Source of the DNA: Eledone cirrhosa
Taxonomy: Eukaryota; Mollusca; Cephalopoda; Octopoda; Eledonidae
Length of the DNA stretch: 64,000 nucleotides
Direction: 5' to 3'
Assembly (NCBI GenBank): GCA_964016885.1
Contig: OZ024757.1
Coordinates: 26,785,954 to 26,849,953 of the forward strand
This document shows positions 12,405 through 22,845 of this stretch, one piece after another (the stretch's first letter is position 1; each line of letters begins with the position of its first letter). The notes beneath the pieces are model-generated. The model worked only from the letters and a program-made list of their open reading frames with translations, made no database searches and was not told the origin of the DNA. A program made the translations under genes and the position numbers.

Positions 12405-12800
12405 TCCAGTTAGTGGTCATTAATATCGTTAGCATTCATTGATGCAGTCATTGGTATCTTAATATTCATTGACACAACCAGCTGTTTAATTAGCATTTGC
12501 TGAGACAGCTCCCCCAGCCTCATTAATATTCAGACACTGTCCCTGATCTCATTAGCATTCAGTGACACAGCTATCTAATTAGCATTCTCTAAGACAACCT
12601 CCAGTCTAATTAGCATTCACTGCCACAGTCACCAGCTTAATCAGCATTCACTGCCACAGTCACCGGTCTAATTAGCATTCACTGCCACAGTTACCAGTCT
12701 AATTAGCATTCACTGCCACAATCACCAGTCTCATTAGTAATCAGACATAGCTCTGGATCTCACTAGCATTCAGTAATAAAGTCATTAATGTCATTAACTT
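12405..12800. repeat. Tandem repeat, about 30-bp unit, upstream of ZUP1
   Basis: About 12 diverged units of the form CTAATTAGCATTCACTGCCAC, ending some 50 bp before the ZUP1 start codon, so it probably lies in its 5' UTR or proximal promoter. The best-conserved units are at 12605-12720. Confidence 0.75.
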
Positions 12801-12857
12801 TCACTGAGAAAGTCATTAGTCTTGTTGGCATGCACTGACAGTCTTAAGTGAAGAAAT

Positions 12858-13668
12858 ATGGCCAGCAAAAAGGAGGCTGCTGCAGATAAGGGTGGCAATG
12901 GAGATCTGTTGGATCTAAGCAGATCTGAAGACCTGCCACAAAGCTCGGGGTCCAACAGTAATACACTGTCCAGTTCATTGAAAAACAAAGTAGTTAGACC
13001 AATGGATATTGATATACAGAATGAGAGCAGCTATTATAATACATTACTCGATGCACACAGGAATAATGGCGCACGGTGTAAAACCAAAAAGCTCAAACAG
13101 ACCCAGTTAATATGCACAAAAAAGGGAATCTCAATAGCTATGGTTGATAACATTTCCCAGTTTGATAAGGACCATGATATAACCCTCCATTTTACCGATA
13201 ACAAACTGACCAAAGACAGTTCTGTATGCAATACTCAGGAGAATTCCGATACACTGCCCCTCAGAGTTTCTAACTGCCAACGAAAACTATTGACGCGATC
13301 TGCATCGTTAGACAACCGAGACATTGACAAAGATGTTGACACAAATATTTCTGAATGGTTCGTGTGTTTCATCTGCAATACACCTAAAAATTCTGCTGAA
13401 GAGCTCCAGATCCACATCAATATGGATCATTTTGATACACATTCCGAAGAGCGGCAAGACAACAACTTCACAATTTGCTTCCTCTGCAACCAGCAGCTGA
13501 ATTCTATCCAGGAACTTCAAGTACATATTAATCGGGACCATTTTGATTCTCCTGTCAAACCAATCGGAAGTGATATTTCGGAGGCAGTAGCTACAAAGAT
13601 GGCTGACAAAGATAACAAAGTTGTTTGCCTTGATTCAGATATTGGACATTTTGCTTTAAACAAAGACG
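12858..13668 (+). CDS. ZUP1: ZUP1 coding exon 1 (start codon, two C2H2 zinc fingers)
   Basis: Residues 1-270 plus one base of codon 271. The first 165 residues are low-complexity, polar and Ser/Asn-rich with no domain I recognise. Two zinc fingers follow, each ending in a near-identical stretch (HINMDHFD, HINRDHFD), which suggests an internal duplication. The donor is gacg|gtaag. The ORF runs on to a stop at 13698-13700 if unspliced. Confidence 0.93.
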
Positions 13669-16600
13669 GTAAGAAATATTTTGGCATTGTATATCTCTAA
13701 AGTTTGTGTTGCCACACATATGGAATGTCCTGTCGCTCTTTCACCCCAGAGCAGCCACCCTGCTGTCAAATGAGTTATCACACTGGTGGGACAGACCTCT
13801 GTGAGACATGCTGGCCTGGCTGCAGGGAATTCATTGCAAGAGACCACTGCCTCATCTGGAGTGGGCCTCTGTGGTGTGGCACTGGTCATGCCCAAGCACG
13901 TCTGCAAGTCACTCATTGGCTGGAACTCAGTGAGTGACTGTTTGCTGTCTGCCCGTTGTTTTCTCTCAACGCCATGCTCCCAAATTGTAGCCCCCGCACC
14001 TGGCTCTCCTCATCAAGTACTGGTCCCCCCAAATCGTGGCTATGCTGTAAGATGAGTCAGGCTCCTAGTATTGGTGCCATCCCATACCGGGCTCCGCTGT
14101 GAGATGGATCAGGCTCCAGAGGTGGTTCCTTTGTGAGAGGGGTTCAGTGTGGCTAATTGGCCTGTCCCTCTTCATGACGGAGCCATCGAGTCCCACACTG
14201 TAAATGTGGTTGGTGTTAGGAAGGCATCCAGCTGTAAAATACCCGGCCAAATTTATAGTCCTCGCCAAAGCAAGATGCAGCATGGCCAACCATGGCTAGA
14301 TTTGCCTCTCGGCATGGGTGACACATCTAACCATGCAAGCATGGAAGAATTGATGCTAAACGGAAATGACGATGATTCTAACTTTCTTGTTTTGGCACTG
14401 ACAATGGCGATGAATTTGCTGAATCATTACAGCATCAAATTAAAATAGCTCAACGTAGTTTTACTGCTCTCTGTGCACTGAGTAAAAATTTTGCCACTTG
14501 TCAAAAAGTGCCCAGTCCATGCTGTAAAGTGGTCGTGTAGGGGTCATGACTGTAAATATAGTTGGCGTTAGAGAGGGCATCTGGCCGTAGAAACGAAGCC
14601 AATACCAGTCCTGTGTGAGCAAAACACGGTCTTCCGACCTGATCTCTCACAAAGGGACAGCCTACCCTACCCATGTCAACATGGAAAATGGATGATAAAT
14701 GAATATATGTTTTATATATATAATGCATGCATACGTGTGTGTTAATATTGCATATATAATGCCAGTCTTTTATTTAAAACAGAGCAGAACGACAGATTGA
14801 TTGCAGAGATGCTTCAGAAAGAATTTGATGAAGAAATTGAATTTCGGAAGTTGCAGGTATTATTATTATTATTATTATTTGTGAATTGGTAGAATCTTGA
14901 GAGCATCAGTCAAATGTTCAGTAGTTTATTATTATTATTATTATAGATATGGCAATGAAAGGTTTAAAACATACTTTCTCTCCCAGTTCACTATTACTAT
15001 AATCAACATCACTACCACCACTACCATCATCACTAACAACATAAACACCAACACCACTACCTTATAAACAGACACATACATGAATATATGAACACCTACT
15101 TGTATATGTATATACGCATACATGAATTTACAGTATTATCATTCCATGTCTAAATAGACAATGATGTTGATGTTATTGTTGTTGTCTCTCTTCAGGATAT
15201 GTATGGTATGACTGAAAGGGGCAACTACAAGAAACAATTCCATTCTAATCTCAGTCAGGCTGTACAGAGAGGACAGATTAGTAGCTATGAATATCATATG
15301 TACACATCACAGATGTCAGAGTCTCAGCTAACAGGTATTGATGATGGAGTATCTTGCACTAAAGGTAAACTAATACAGTTTTTCATTCTTTCACCCTGAT
15401 TCGATGATAAAAAAAATACTGTTTATATATATATATGAGCCTTCTGGCTTAACACTTTAGCATTTACATCACTTTACATTTACTATTATATTTTTATGGT
15501 AAAGGCAGTGGATTGGTAGTATCAGTAGAGGGTCGGACGCCATGCTTTGACGTATAGAGTTACGGCCCTTGCCATTCTCAGTTCAAATCCCGCCGAGGTT
15601 AACTTTGTCTTTCATCCTTACGGGGTCGATAAAATAAAGTACCAGTAATGCACTGGGTTATTGCTGGCCTTGTGCCAAAAGTAGAAACAATTATATTTTC
15701 ATGGTAAAGGCTTTACCTCGCATGATATCGAATCTATGAGATTTTGATATTATTTATTTTGAGAACAATAACTTAACATCAGTAAGTGTGGTTGGAAGTC
15801 TCCACTATTACAGGCTCTACCACAAACCTATCGGTGAGCGGCTGATACTTGGACAGTTTGCTCTCTAGAGTCTGAGCTGGTAGACGAATGCACCAGGTTG
15901 CCACTAGTGAAGGTGTCACGGCATGGTTATTTTCGAATTTATTTACAAACGATAACAATGATGTTAGATATATGGCTACGAGCAGGTTAAAACATGTTGT
16001 CTCTCACTGTTCATTATTCGATTATAGATTTGAGTGATGGTAGTGGTGGTCTGTAGTCTACTATATCTTCTTCACAAATTATGGGAGATAACTCCTGTTA
16101 ACCAGAGGAAACAGGAGTTATCAGTCACTGTTGGTATTGTTTGCTCTATTGTAGATGTTATTCTGGGTTGGCAGAGTCGTTGGAGCGTCGGACAAATGCG
16201 TAGCAGTATTATTCCGGCTCTTTACGTTTTGAGCTCAAATTCTGCCGAAGTCAACTTTGCCCTTTATCTATATATAAATTTAAGAGACTTCCGTCCGTCA
16301 CACAATGTATAAAAAGAAGAGGATGGTAAAAAAAAATATATATAGCAAAATAGTGACTGGCGTTTTAATTGCTACCCTGTTTGTGAGTGTATGTGTATTT
16401 GTGTCTGTATGTCTGTGTTTGCACGTTTATATTTATAAACACATACATATAAATGTATGCATATGCACATACACATATGCGTCAGCATGTTGAAAAAAAT
16501 CCTAGTCCAAATAAAATACCAGTCAACTATTAGTGTCGATATAATCAACTAACTCCCTTGTGCCTAAATAAGAAATCATTGTTTTATTGTATGTATTACA

Positions 16601-17612
16601 GTTACTGTTTTTTTTTCAAGGTATTATTGTTGTTATTATTGCAGGCATCATCGTTGCTCTACGGGAGTATTACAAGCAACACAGCAAAAACAAAGATGTC
16701 TGGTTATGTTCAGATGTCGATCATTATGGTGGTTCCTTTGGGGACACTGGTTGGGGATGTGGCTACAGAAACCTGCAGATGATGCTTTCCAGTTTGGTCA
16801 AAGAGCCAGTTTACCAAAACCTGCTCTCTGACGATTGCAAAGGTACCTAGCTTGCCTTTTTCTTTTTTCTTTTGTTACAAAGTAGAGGGAGTGGAGAAAA
16901 AAAAAAAATATATATATCTATATCAGATAGGGTGTGGTAAAAAACCAGGTGGACCATAACCCAGCAGAGTACTCGATACTTGGGGTAGTAGAGTGGGTAA
17001 TATGAAAAGATTCAGGAGCCTGATAGCTGAGCTCTGGCTAGTTTGGATCTAGCTGTCGAAACGGCCAGAGCTCAGCCGTTGAGGTCCTAAATCTTTTCAT
17101 ATATATATATATATGAATACGAGTCCTGGGTTCAATCGGGAGTAATCACAGTTAGTAAGTTACTCAATACATTAGTACAGTATACACATAATTTAATATA
17201 CAAATGTCTTCTATAGGACTAGAACTGTTGATGATTTCCTCTGAATGAAACGATTCTAGTTCTGTAGAAGCCATTTATATATTAAATTTCATATATATAT
17301 ATATGTGTATCTAATATACAGTTAATGTGGTGTGGTAAATAAATATAAACATATATACCAGGTCCGAACACAGTAGAACCAAACTGTCACTGCCTCCGTC
17401 TCTCCATCTCTTGCCATTGTGAGCAAATGGGGCCCCACATGCTCGCTGCCCTGTGGACCCGGTAGACAGAATAGAGGAGGCGTTTCCTTGGAGGATGGTT
17501 AGGGAGACAAATTAAGTTTGTGAAGCAAGGTCCCACTGTGTATATGATATATATATAAGCGCACACACACACACACACATATATATGTTAAGTATTTCCG
17601 TAGAAATAAAAA

Positions 17613-17643
<31 letters not shown>

Positions 17644-17718
17644 TATGTTAAGTATTTCCGTAGAAATAAAAAATATATATATATATACACACATATATGT
17701 TAAGTATTTCTGTAGAAG

Positions 17719-17750
<32 letters not shown>

Positions 17751-20125
17751 TATTATATATATATATAGTTTTATTAAATCTCATAATATGAAATGAAATT
17801 ATTTGACTCTGCATATTGCAGAGAAAAGTGGATGTAAAAACGATAACACAACCACACACAAATTTAATAAAATAATTACATTTGATAAATCAGTTGATAC
17901 ATTGATATCATCATGTGACTATTTCCAATATTTGCAGCAAAGAATGGACTGGTAGCATCAATAAAACGGTTACAACAACTGATTGAAAGGGCTTGGCAGC
18001 ACGGTTTTGACCAACAGGGGGCTGAACAACTGGGTAATAAACTTGTGGACACTAGGAAATGGATTGGTGCCACAGAAATTGTCGCTATGCTATCTTCGTT
18101 GAAGTTCAAGTAAGTTCATGCTTTTATTCATTTTTTCTCAAATAGCAAGGTTCTGATGTTGTTGGTTAACGATATCTTATTCAATCCTAATCAAGGATGC
18201 AAGTGGCTGAGCATTCCGCAGACATGTATACTCATAGCACAATTCTCAGTGAGTGTAACACAAGGCTGGCCCTTTGAGATAGAAGTACAACTCATTTTGT
18301 ACCAGCTGAGTGAACTGGGTGGTGTAAGACACTAAGGTTGTCTATTCTGGGACTTCAGAGAGAGTCCAGAAGAGAGCAAGGAACAAACAAAAAAAGTAAC
18401 TCCAGGTAGAGCCCTTACTTCTCTGCATAGAGAGATCACAGCTCTGGTACTACAGACATGTGGTTAGACTGTCTAAGGAAAGAATTGCAGCAAATATTCT
18501 ACACTGAAATCCAGCCGGCAGGAGATCCACAGGTACACCACAAGCAAGGTGGTTGTATAACATCCACAATCTCAGTTGGTCTTGCTTGGGGATCCAACCA
18601 GATTTGGGTGGCAGTTGCTTCTAATAGGACCCTCTGGAAATTGTGACACATGAAATAAAGTGTCTTGCTCAACACAATGCACTGCTGGCAGTCAGACTCA
18701 TGAGCTTGAGATTGCAACATGAACACCCTACCCTAAAAAAAACGCACCTTCATACATACATATATGGTTTACAAAATCAGGTTTGTAGGTTGGGGGTTAG
18801 TTTAGTGTGAGTTATTATGGTATTTTTATATGGGTTAAGGCAATCAACAGTCTTATTTATAGATACAGGGTGTCTCCAAAACAATATATACACACTTGAA
18901 CAGCAGTCTAATAGGTGTATACATTTTGGGGTGGGGGACACCCTATATATATGTGTCCCAAAACAATATATACACACCTCAACAGCATTCTAATATGTGT
19001 ATACATTTTTGGGGACATCCTGTATATATATATACACACTTCAAAAGCATTCTAATAAATATGTGTATACATTTTCGGGGGACTCTCTGTATATATATGT
19101 GTGTACAGACACACTGTAGACATGAGAAATCTCCGGTTTTACCATTTACAGGTGCCGTCTGATAGACATTCACTCCCCATCAGGACAGCAAGAGACACAC
19201 CCTAGAATGTTCCAGTGGATCCGAGATTTCTTCAGAAGGAAGGATTACCGTGAGTTTCGCTCCCCGCTCTACCTGCAATATCAAGGTAAGATGTGTGTCC
19301 CCTCTATCCACCCTACCGCATCATCAATGTATGTACAAGTCTTTTAACCCTATAGCTTTTAAACAGGCTGTATCCAGCTAGAATTCTCTCACTTTTTTTC
19401 TCTTCAAACCAGCTGTAACTGACTGCTCATACTGATGTTATGTTTTGTTCTCAAAAAAATACATATCAAAATCTCATAGATTCGATATTATGTGAGATGA
19501 CGCCCGATTTGGCATGGTTTTTTTCGGCTGGATGCCCATCCTAATGCCAACCACTTTACAGTGTGTGCTGGGTGTCTTTTGTCGAGACACCTACATGACC
19601 ACTTTACAGTCTCGACTGGGTCCTTTTTGTCATGTCACATACAAGATCACTTTAGTGTGGAATGGGCGCTTATTGTAGTGAACCTACGCAACCACTTTAC
19701 AGTGTGGACTAGGTGCTTATCGTCATGACTCCTACACGACCACTTTACAGTGTGGACTGGGCACTTATCGACATAAAATGATGATATACCTATTTTTAGA
19801 TAATAAAACTCACTGAACCCTACCCCCACGTCCTTTTTTTCCAGGTCACAGTCAGACAGTGATTGGAGTGGAGACATCTCGTCAGACAGGTGCTATCACA
19901 TTATTGATACTGGACCCTGCCAGTAGCAAGGCCCACATGAAGAAACTCAAAGCCCAGCCAACCCCAGTGTCAATGCAACCCCTGCGCAAATACTTGAACA
20001 ACATGACCAAGGACCAATACCAAATTGTGGCAGTCGTTGGAACCCTCAATCAACAGGAATGGCATGTAAGTAGATTTATTGTTAATGTATGTGTGTGTAA
20101 AAGTGTCTGAGTGTCTATGTGTGTG

Positions 20126-20160
<35 letters not shown>

Positions 20161-20698
20161 GTGTGTGTGTGTATGTTATGTTGGTACCACAAAATATCCA
20201 GTACACACTGTAAAGCGGTTGTGTAAAAAGCAGCCAGCACACAGTGAATGTGGTTGTCGCTAGGAAGGACATCCAGCCAGAAACAGTCGTATATGAATGA
20301 GACACAGTCACCCGACCCAACTTGCCTCTAAATGGGACAAACCCATGTTAGCGTGGAAGATGGGCGTTAAATGATGACGATGACATATCATCATCATCGT
20401 TTAATGTCCATCTTCCACGCTAGGATGGGTTAGACTGTTTTGTTCCATTTGATGTGGGAATGGTCGGGACACTTTTACTTCCCTTTAATAAATTGCTCTC
20501 TTTATTGAAATGCACTTAAATAACACATATGTGCAACTACCAGTCTGCGGAAAGATTGTCCGGCATGAAGCCGGTCTGTGGTATAAAAAGGCTGGAGACC
20601 ACTGCTCTAGTTTATCTAAGAAATGTCTAGAACTTTCTAATAGTGTTACATAATTCTTCTAATATCAGAGTCCTAGGACTTGTCAGGCTGCCAATGTA

Positions 20699-20731
<33 letters not shown>

Positions 20732-20953
20732 GTGCATGTTTGTATGTATATGTGTATGCATATATATATATATATATACACACACTCTATATTTGAATTA
20801 CCTCGTTGTTTTTATTCTTATGCTTGTCACCTTTGTCTGCTAACAAATTAATTACCATGTAACGAACTCTACAATTATTTCTAAATAGTCTAAATACTTA
20901 ACTATTTGCTGTTGCAGGCTAGCAAGATTTTAAAATCTGAGAAACTTACTTGA
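12858..20953 (+). CDS. ZUP1: Zinc finger-containing ubiquitin peptidase 1 (ZUFSP), complete, 8 coding exons
   Basis: Join 12858-13668, 14783-14856, 15196-15364, 16645-16842, 17938-18109, 19152-19285, 19845-20065, 20918-20953. All introns are GT-AG, phases match at every junction, and the total is 1815 nt (604 aa plus stop). Known family role: C78 papain-like deubiquitinase that cleaves K63-linked ubiquitin chains, with roles in genome stability; not a UFM1 protease despite its old name. Seen here: two C2H2 fingers (C170/C173/H186/H191 and C207/C210/H223/H228), an amphipathic acidic helix at 271-295 matching the MIU ubiquitin-binding motif, then the catalytic domain with GWGCGYRN (nucleophile Cys390), QGHS (His521) and LLILDP (Asp543). 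Cys-His spacing is 131 residues, as in the human protein (Cys360, His491). The start is fixed by an in-frame TGA at 12849-12851. Human ZUP1 is 578 aa with four zinc fingers; only two are evident here. Introns carry SINEs and MITEs. Identification is very secure; the 5' UTR is not resolved. Confidence 0.96.
13700..14059. other. ZUP1 intron 1, unclassified GC-richer segment
   Basis: No frame is convincingly coding; GC content is higher than the surroundings. It may be an old retroelement fragment. Nothing further can be supported. Confidence 0.3.
14060..14705 (+). repeat. Two GATG-family dispersed repeat copies in ZUP1 intron 1
   Basis: 14060-14375 contains CACTGTAAATGTGGTTGGTG and AACCATGCAAGCATGGAAGA; 14505-14705 contains GTCCATGCTGTAAAGTGGTC and CCCATGTCAACATGGAAAAT. 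Both are degenerate. Confidence 0.65.
14783..14856 (+). CDS. ZUP1: ZUP1 coding exon 2 (MIU helix)
   Basis: 74 nt, residues 271-295. It encodes the charged helix beginning EQNDRLIAEMLQKEFDEE, which corresponds to the motif-interacting-with-ubiquitin segment of ZUFSP. Acceptor aaaacag|AG; donor TTGCAG|gtatt. The phase agrees with both neighbouring exons. Confidence 0.92.
15196..15364 (+). CDS. ZUP1: ZUP1 coding exon 3 (helical linker / ubiquitin-binding arm)
   Basis: 169 nt, residues 296-351 plus one base. It begins DMYGMTERGNYKKQF, aligned with the helical ubiquitin-binding region (zUBD) between the MIU and the peptidase core in the human protein. Acceptor cttcag|GAT. The donor chosen is AAAG|gtaaac because it makes the next exon read GIIVALREYY. 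A weaker internal donor (acag|gtatt at 15335) exists and could give a shorter isoform. Confidence 0.92.
15449..15790 (-). mobile_element. TTAA-MITE split by a SINE insertion (ZUP1 intron 3)
   Basis: Reverse-oriented copy beginning TTAACACTTTAGCATTTAC. The family sequence breaks at 15506 and resumes at 15691 after duplicating about 21 bp. The right end decays at about 15790. Confidence 0.75.
15507..15690 (+). mobile_element. tRNA-derived SINE with target site duplication
   Basis: Contains GATTGGTAGTATCAGTAGAG (tRNA-like A-box region), AGTTCAAATCCCGCC (B box) and the body TCCTTACGGGGTCGATAAAA through CTGGCCTTGTGCC. Flanking copies of a 21-bp target (15486-15506 and 15691-15711) differ by one base. 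This body matches the octopus/squid tRNA-derived SINE type. Other copies: 16163, 25110, 32253, 47868, 51465, 59820, 61125, 61325. Confidence 0.88.
16163..16290 (+). mobile_element. SINE fragment, same type as 15507
   Basis: Degenerate head and B-box region (GAGCTCAAATTCTGCCGAAG), ending after CAACTTTGCCCTTTAT. Confidence 0.6.
16645..16842 (+). CDS. ZUP1: ZUP1 coding exon 4 (catalytic cysteine)
   Basis: 198 nt, residues 352-417 plus one base. It contains GWGCGYRN with nucleophile Cys390, the family signature of the C78 peptidase, preceded by DHYGGSFGDT. Acceptor attgcag|GC; donor AAAG|gtacct. Confidence 0.95.
16930..17112. repeat. Unclassified 'CGATACTTGGGGTA' repeat with internal inverted repeat
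   Basis: Carries AGAGTACTCGATACTTGGGG, a TGAGCTC arm, GATCTAGCTGTCGAAACGG and a GAGCTCAGCCGTTGAGG arm, then (TA)n. Five copies in the window (others at 27285, 27778, 48460 and 57072), each beside AT microsatellite. Confidence 0.65.
17535..17770. repeat. Microsatellite-linked tandem triplet
   Basis: Three copies of TGTTAAGTATTTCCGTAGAA (from about 17587, 17647 and 17698) separated by AT runs; the third has TTTCTGTAGAAG. Confidence 0.8.
17938..18109 (+). CDS. ZUP1: ZUP1 coding exon 5 (C78 peptidase core)
   Basis: 172 nt, residues 418-474 plus two bases. Includes AWQHGFDQQGAEQL and KWIGATEIVAML, closely matching conserved blocks of the ZUFSP catalytic domain. Acceptor tttgcag|CA; donor TTCAA|gtaagt. 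Confidence 0.94.
18185..18330 (-). mobile_element. SINE body fragment (reverse)
   Basis: Contains GCAAGTGGCTGAGCATTCC and, antisense, the AAATGAGTTGTA and GGGCCAGCCTTGTG blocks shared with the SINE at 31052. No tRNA head retained. Confidence 0.55.
18360..18645 (+). mobile_element. RTE-like retrotransposon tail fragment (ZUP1 intron 5)
   Basis: Same family as 196-655 (AGATCACAGCTCTGGTACTA, TTGGGGATCCAACCAGATTT). Broken in all frames. Confidence 0.55.
18864..19093. mobile_element. Three tandem mariner-like hairpin MITEs (ZUP1 intron 5)
   Basis: Copies at about 18864-18946, 18950-19026 and 19020-19093, each with GGGTGTC/GACACCC-type ends and the TACACACTTCAACAGCATTC middle. They end some 58 bp before exon 6. 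Confidence 0.65.
19152..19285 (+). CDS. ZUP1: ZUP1 coding exon 6 (C78 peptidase core)
   Basis: 134 nt, residues 475-519 plus one base. Encodes RLIDIHSPSG and, at its end, PLYLQYQG, which leads into the catalytic His on the next exon. Acceptor tttacag|GT; donor TCAAG|gtaag. Three copies of a mariner-like hairpin repeat lie just upstream in the intron. Confidence 0.94.
19344..19501 (+). mobile_element. TTAA-MITE, right end missing (ZUP1 intron 6)
   Basis: TTAACCCTATAGCTTTTAAAC through GATATTATGTGAGATGA. Confidence 0.6.
19502..19785 (-). repeat. 48-bp minisatellite, reverse (ZUP1 intron 6)
   Basis: CACTTTACAGTGTGGACTGG-type units, four to five copies, ending about 60 bp before exon 7. Confidence 0.7.
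19845..20065 (+). CDS. ZUP1: ZUP1 coding exon 7 (catalytic His and Asp)
   Basis: 221 nt, residues 520-593. It carries GHSQTVIGVE (His521) and LLILDP (Asp543), completing the triad, and the conserved block QYQIVAVVG. The His-Asp spacing is 22 residues, one more than in human. Acceptor ttttccag|GT; donor TGGCAT|gtaag. Confidence 0.95.
20190..20440. repeat. GATG-family repeat, forward copy followed by reverse fragment
   Basis: GTACACACTGTAAAGCGGTT through GCGTTAAATGATGACGATG, then ATCATCATCGTTTAATGTCC in reverse. Confidence 0.65.
20918..20953 (+). CDS. ZUP1: ZUP1 coding exon 8 (C-terminus and stop)
   Basis: 36 nt encoding ASKILKSEKLT and TGA. Acceptor ctgttgcag|GCT, phase 0. The short tail resembles the human C-terminus (Ala-Ser near its start, Glu-Lys near its end), which supports this tiny last exon. 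No clear AATAAA was found close downstream. Confidence 0.88.
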   Translation, partial: ASKILKSEKLT

Positions 20954-21262
20954 CTTGTACCTCCACCACCACCACTGCCAATACCAACATCATCATCATT
21001 ATCACCACCATGACCAACACCACTACCACTGTTACTATGGCTAATACTGCTAATACCACCACAATTGCAACCACTAACAACCTCCACCTTGTTATTGTTT
21101 GTTTATTATTATTATTGTTTTGTTTGTTGGTTTCTATTTAAAAACATTTTTTTTTTGTTTTAACAACTTCTGCCTCTGCACACTAACACCACCTCCACCA
21201 CTACAACCTCCCCCTCCTCCTCTTTGCCTTCTTTTAAATGTCCGCCACTCAACACAAATGGA

Positions 21263-21538
21263 TTAACCCTTTAGCATTTACATTACTCTCAATATTTTAC
21301 TATTGTATTTTCATGGTAAACCCTTTACCTCACATAATTATCTCTCATAATATCGAATCTATCAGATTTTGATGTTATTTATTTTGAGAACAATACCTTA
21401 ACATCAGTATGAGTGGCCAGTTACAGCCAGTTTGAACAGAAAGAGGCAAGAGAATTCTGGCCAGATATGGCTGGTTTGAACAGAAAGAGGTGAGAGAATT
21501 CTGACCGGATATGGCTGGTTTAAATGCTAAAGGGTTAA
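21263..21538 (-). mobile_element. TTAA-MITE with internal duplication
   Basis: Complete by its ends (TTAACCCTTTAGCATTTAC to TTTAAATGCTAAAGGGTTAA). A stretch of about 50 bp containing GAACAGAAAGAGG is duplicated near the right end, making it 276 bp. Confidence 0.72.
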
Positions 21539-21959
21539 ACCAAGATTTAAAAAAATTAATAATAACAACTAAATTAAAAGAACATAAACAAGTCTACTTG
21601 ATTTCTATCGTGTATCTCAATTGGTGAAACAGTAGTATTGTCCTTGGTTACAGGTCTCCAATGGACCAATCACTGCTTCACTGAAATTGTGATCAGGGAG
21701 TGTCTGTGTAACTCAATGCAGCTCATTTTCTGCTCTCTCCTTACTGATGCCTACATATCCTTTACTGATATATATATATATATATATATATCGATAAAAC
21801 ATATACATACATGAGTGTGGGTGTGTGTGTATCCTGGTTCTTAGAATAGATACACTGTATCCCTGCATGTCGTAAGAGGAGACTTAAAAGGGGTCAGTGT
21901 CAGGAATGGCATATATATATATAAATATATGCATATATATATACATATACATACATATA

Positions 21960-22155
21960 AATGTGTGTAGATGCAAAATGAGATTTTGTGCATTTTCCTT
22001 CTACCAAATTCCACATAGAGAAGGAATTGGTTAACCCAAAGCTACGGTAGAAGAAACTTGCCCAAAGTGCTGTGCTGTGCTGTACTGTAGGATTGAACTC
22101 AGAACTATATGGCTGTAAAGAGAACATTCTTAACCACACAGCCATGCCTGTACCC
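21960..22155 (-). mobile_element. tRNA-derived SINE of the classic cephalopod type
   Basis: Read on the minus strand: GGCATGGCTGTGTGGTTAAG (A box), TTCTGAGTTCAATCCTACAG (B box), then CTTTGGGCAAGTTTCTTCT and a body ending in microsatellite. The layout matches known octopus/squid tRNA-derived SINEs. Confidence 0.72.
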
Positions 22156-22393
22156 ATTCCATTGTTTTTTTCTCAACCCCCTATCCCCCACTCCTTGTGC
22201 TAATTATTCTGTGATAAAAACCTGCAATTTACTCTGAAAAAAAATATACATTTTACATTTTACCTGATGTATTCATGTTGTTGTTGTTATTTTGATTTGT
22301 TTTTGTTTTTGTTTGTTTACTTTTTTTTTTCCATTAAACGAATAAAAGTTTATTCTCTACTTAAAACCATTTTTCTTGGTGTATTCTTTATAC

Positions 22394-22570
22394 CAGCGGT
22401 CACCAACTGGTGGTCTGTGAGGTGTATAGTTTATAGCAGCGTTTGCCAACCAGTGGTCCACAGAAAAATTTTAATGTATTCATCTTTTTAAAAAAAATTT
22501 ATATTAGTGGTCCACAGGATTTAAAATTGATTTTAGTGGTCCATGAGGTCTGTAAGGTTGGCGACCATTG
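22394..22570. mobile_element. hAT-like MITE, 177 bp, 8-bp target duplication
   Basis: Termini CAGCGGTCACCAAC and (reverse complement) CAATGGTCGCCAAC; flanks CTTTATAC (22386-22393) and CTTTATAG (22571-22578). An 8-bp duplication with CAG-starting ends is the hAT hallmark. Confidence 0.7.
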
Positions 22571-22845
22571 CTTTATAGCATCTATTTCATTTGAAATGAA
22601 GAAAGTTAGTGGGAAAGACTCATTCTCTCTTATATACACAAAGTCCAAAGTCCCAGTTACTGCAATTCCGCCACCCAATGTGTGGCCTGCTTCCATCGAT
22701 GTGTGTGTAGAGTTCATGTCCACTTACATAACCATAGGGGGTTTGTTATATGGCCTTTGTTGCTCAGCTTGACCACGGAGAGCGTTCATTAAATGGTTTA
22801 GGCCCCCTTCCACCACTTCTAGTGTGGCTACAGAGTAGGCATTAA

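Noticed and set aside
16034..16312. 92-codon plus-strand ORF in ZUP1 intron 3
   Set aside because: It overlaps a SINE fragment and lies between proven ZUP1 exons; no homology recognised.
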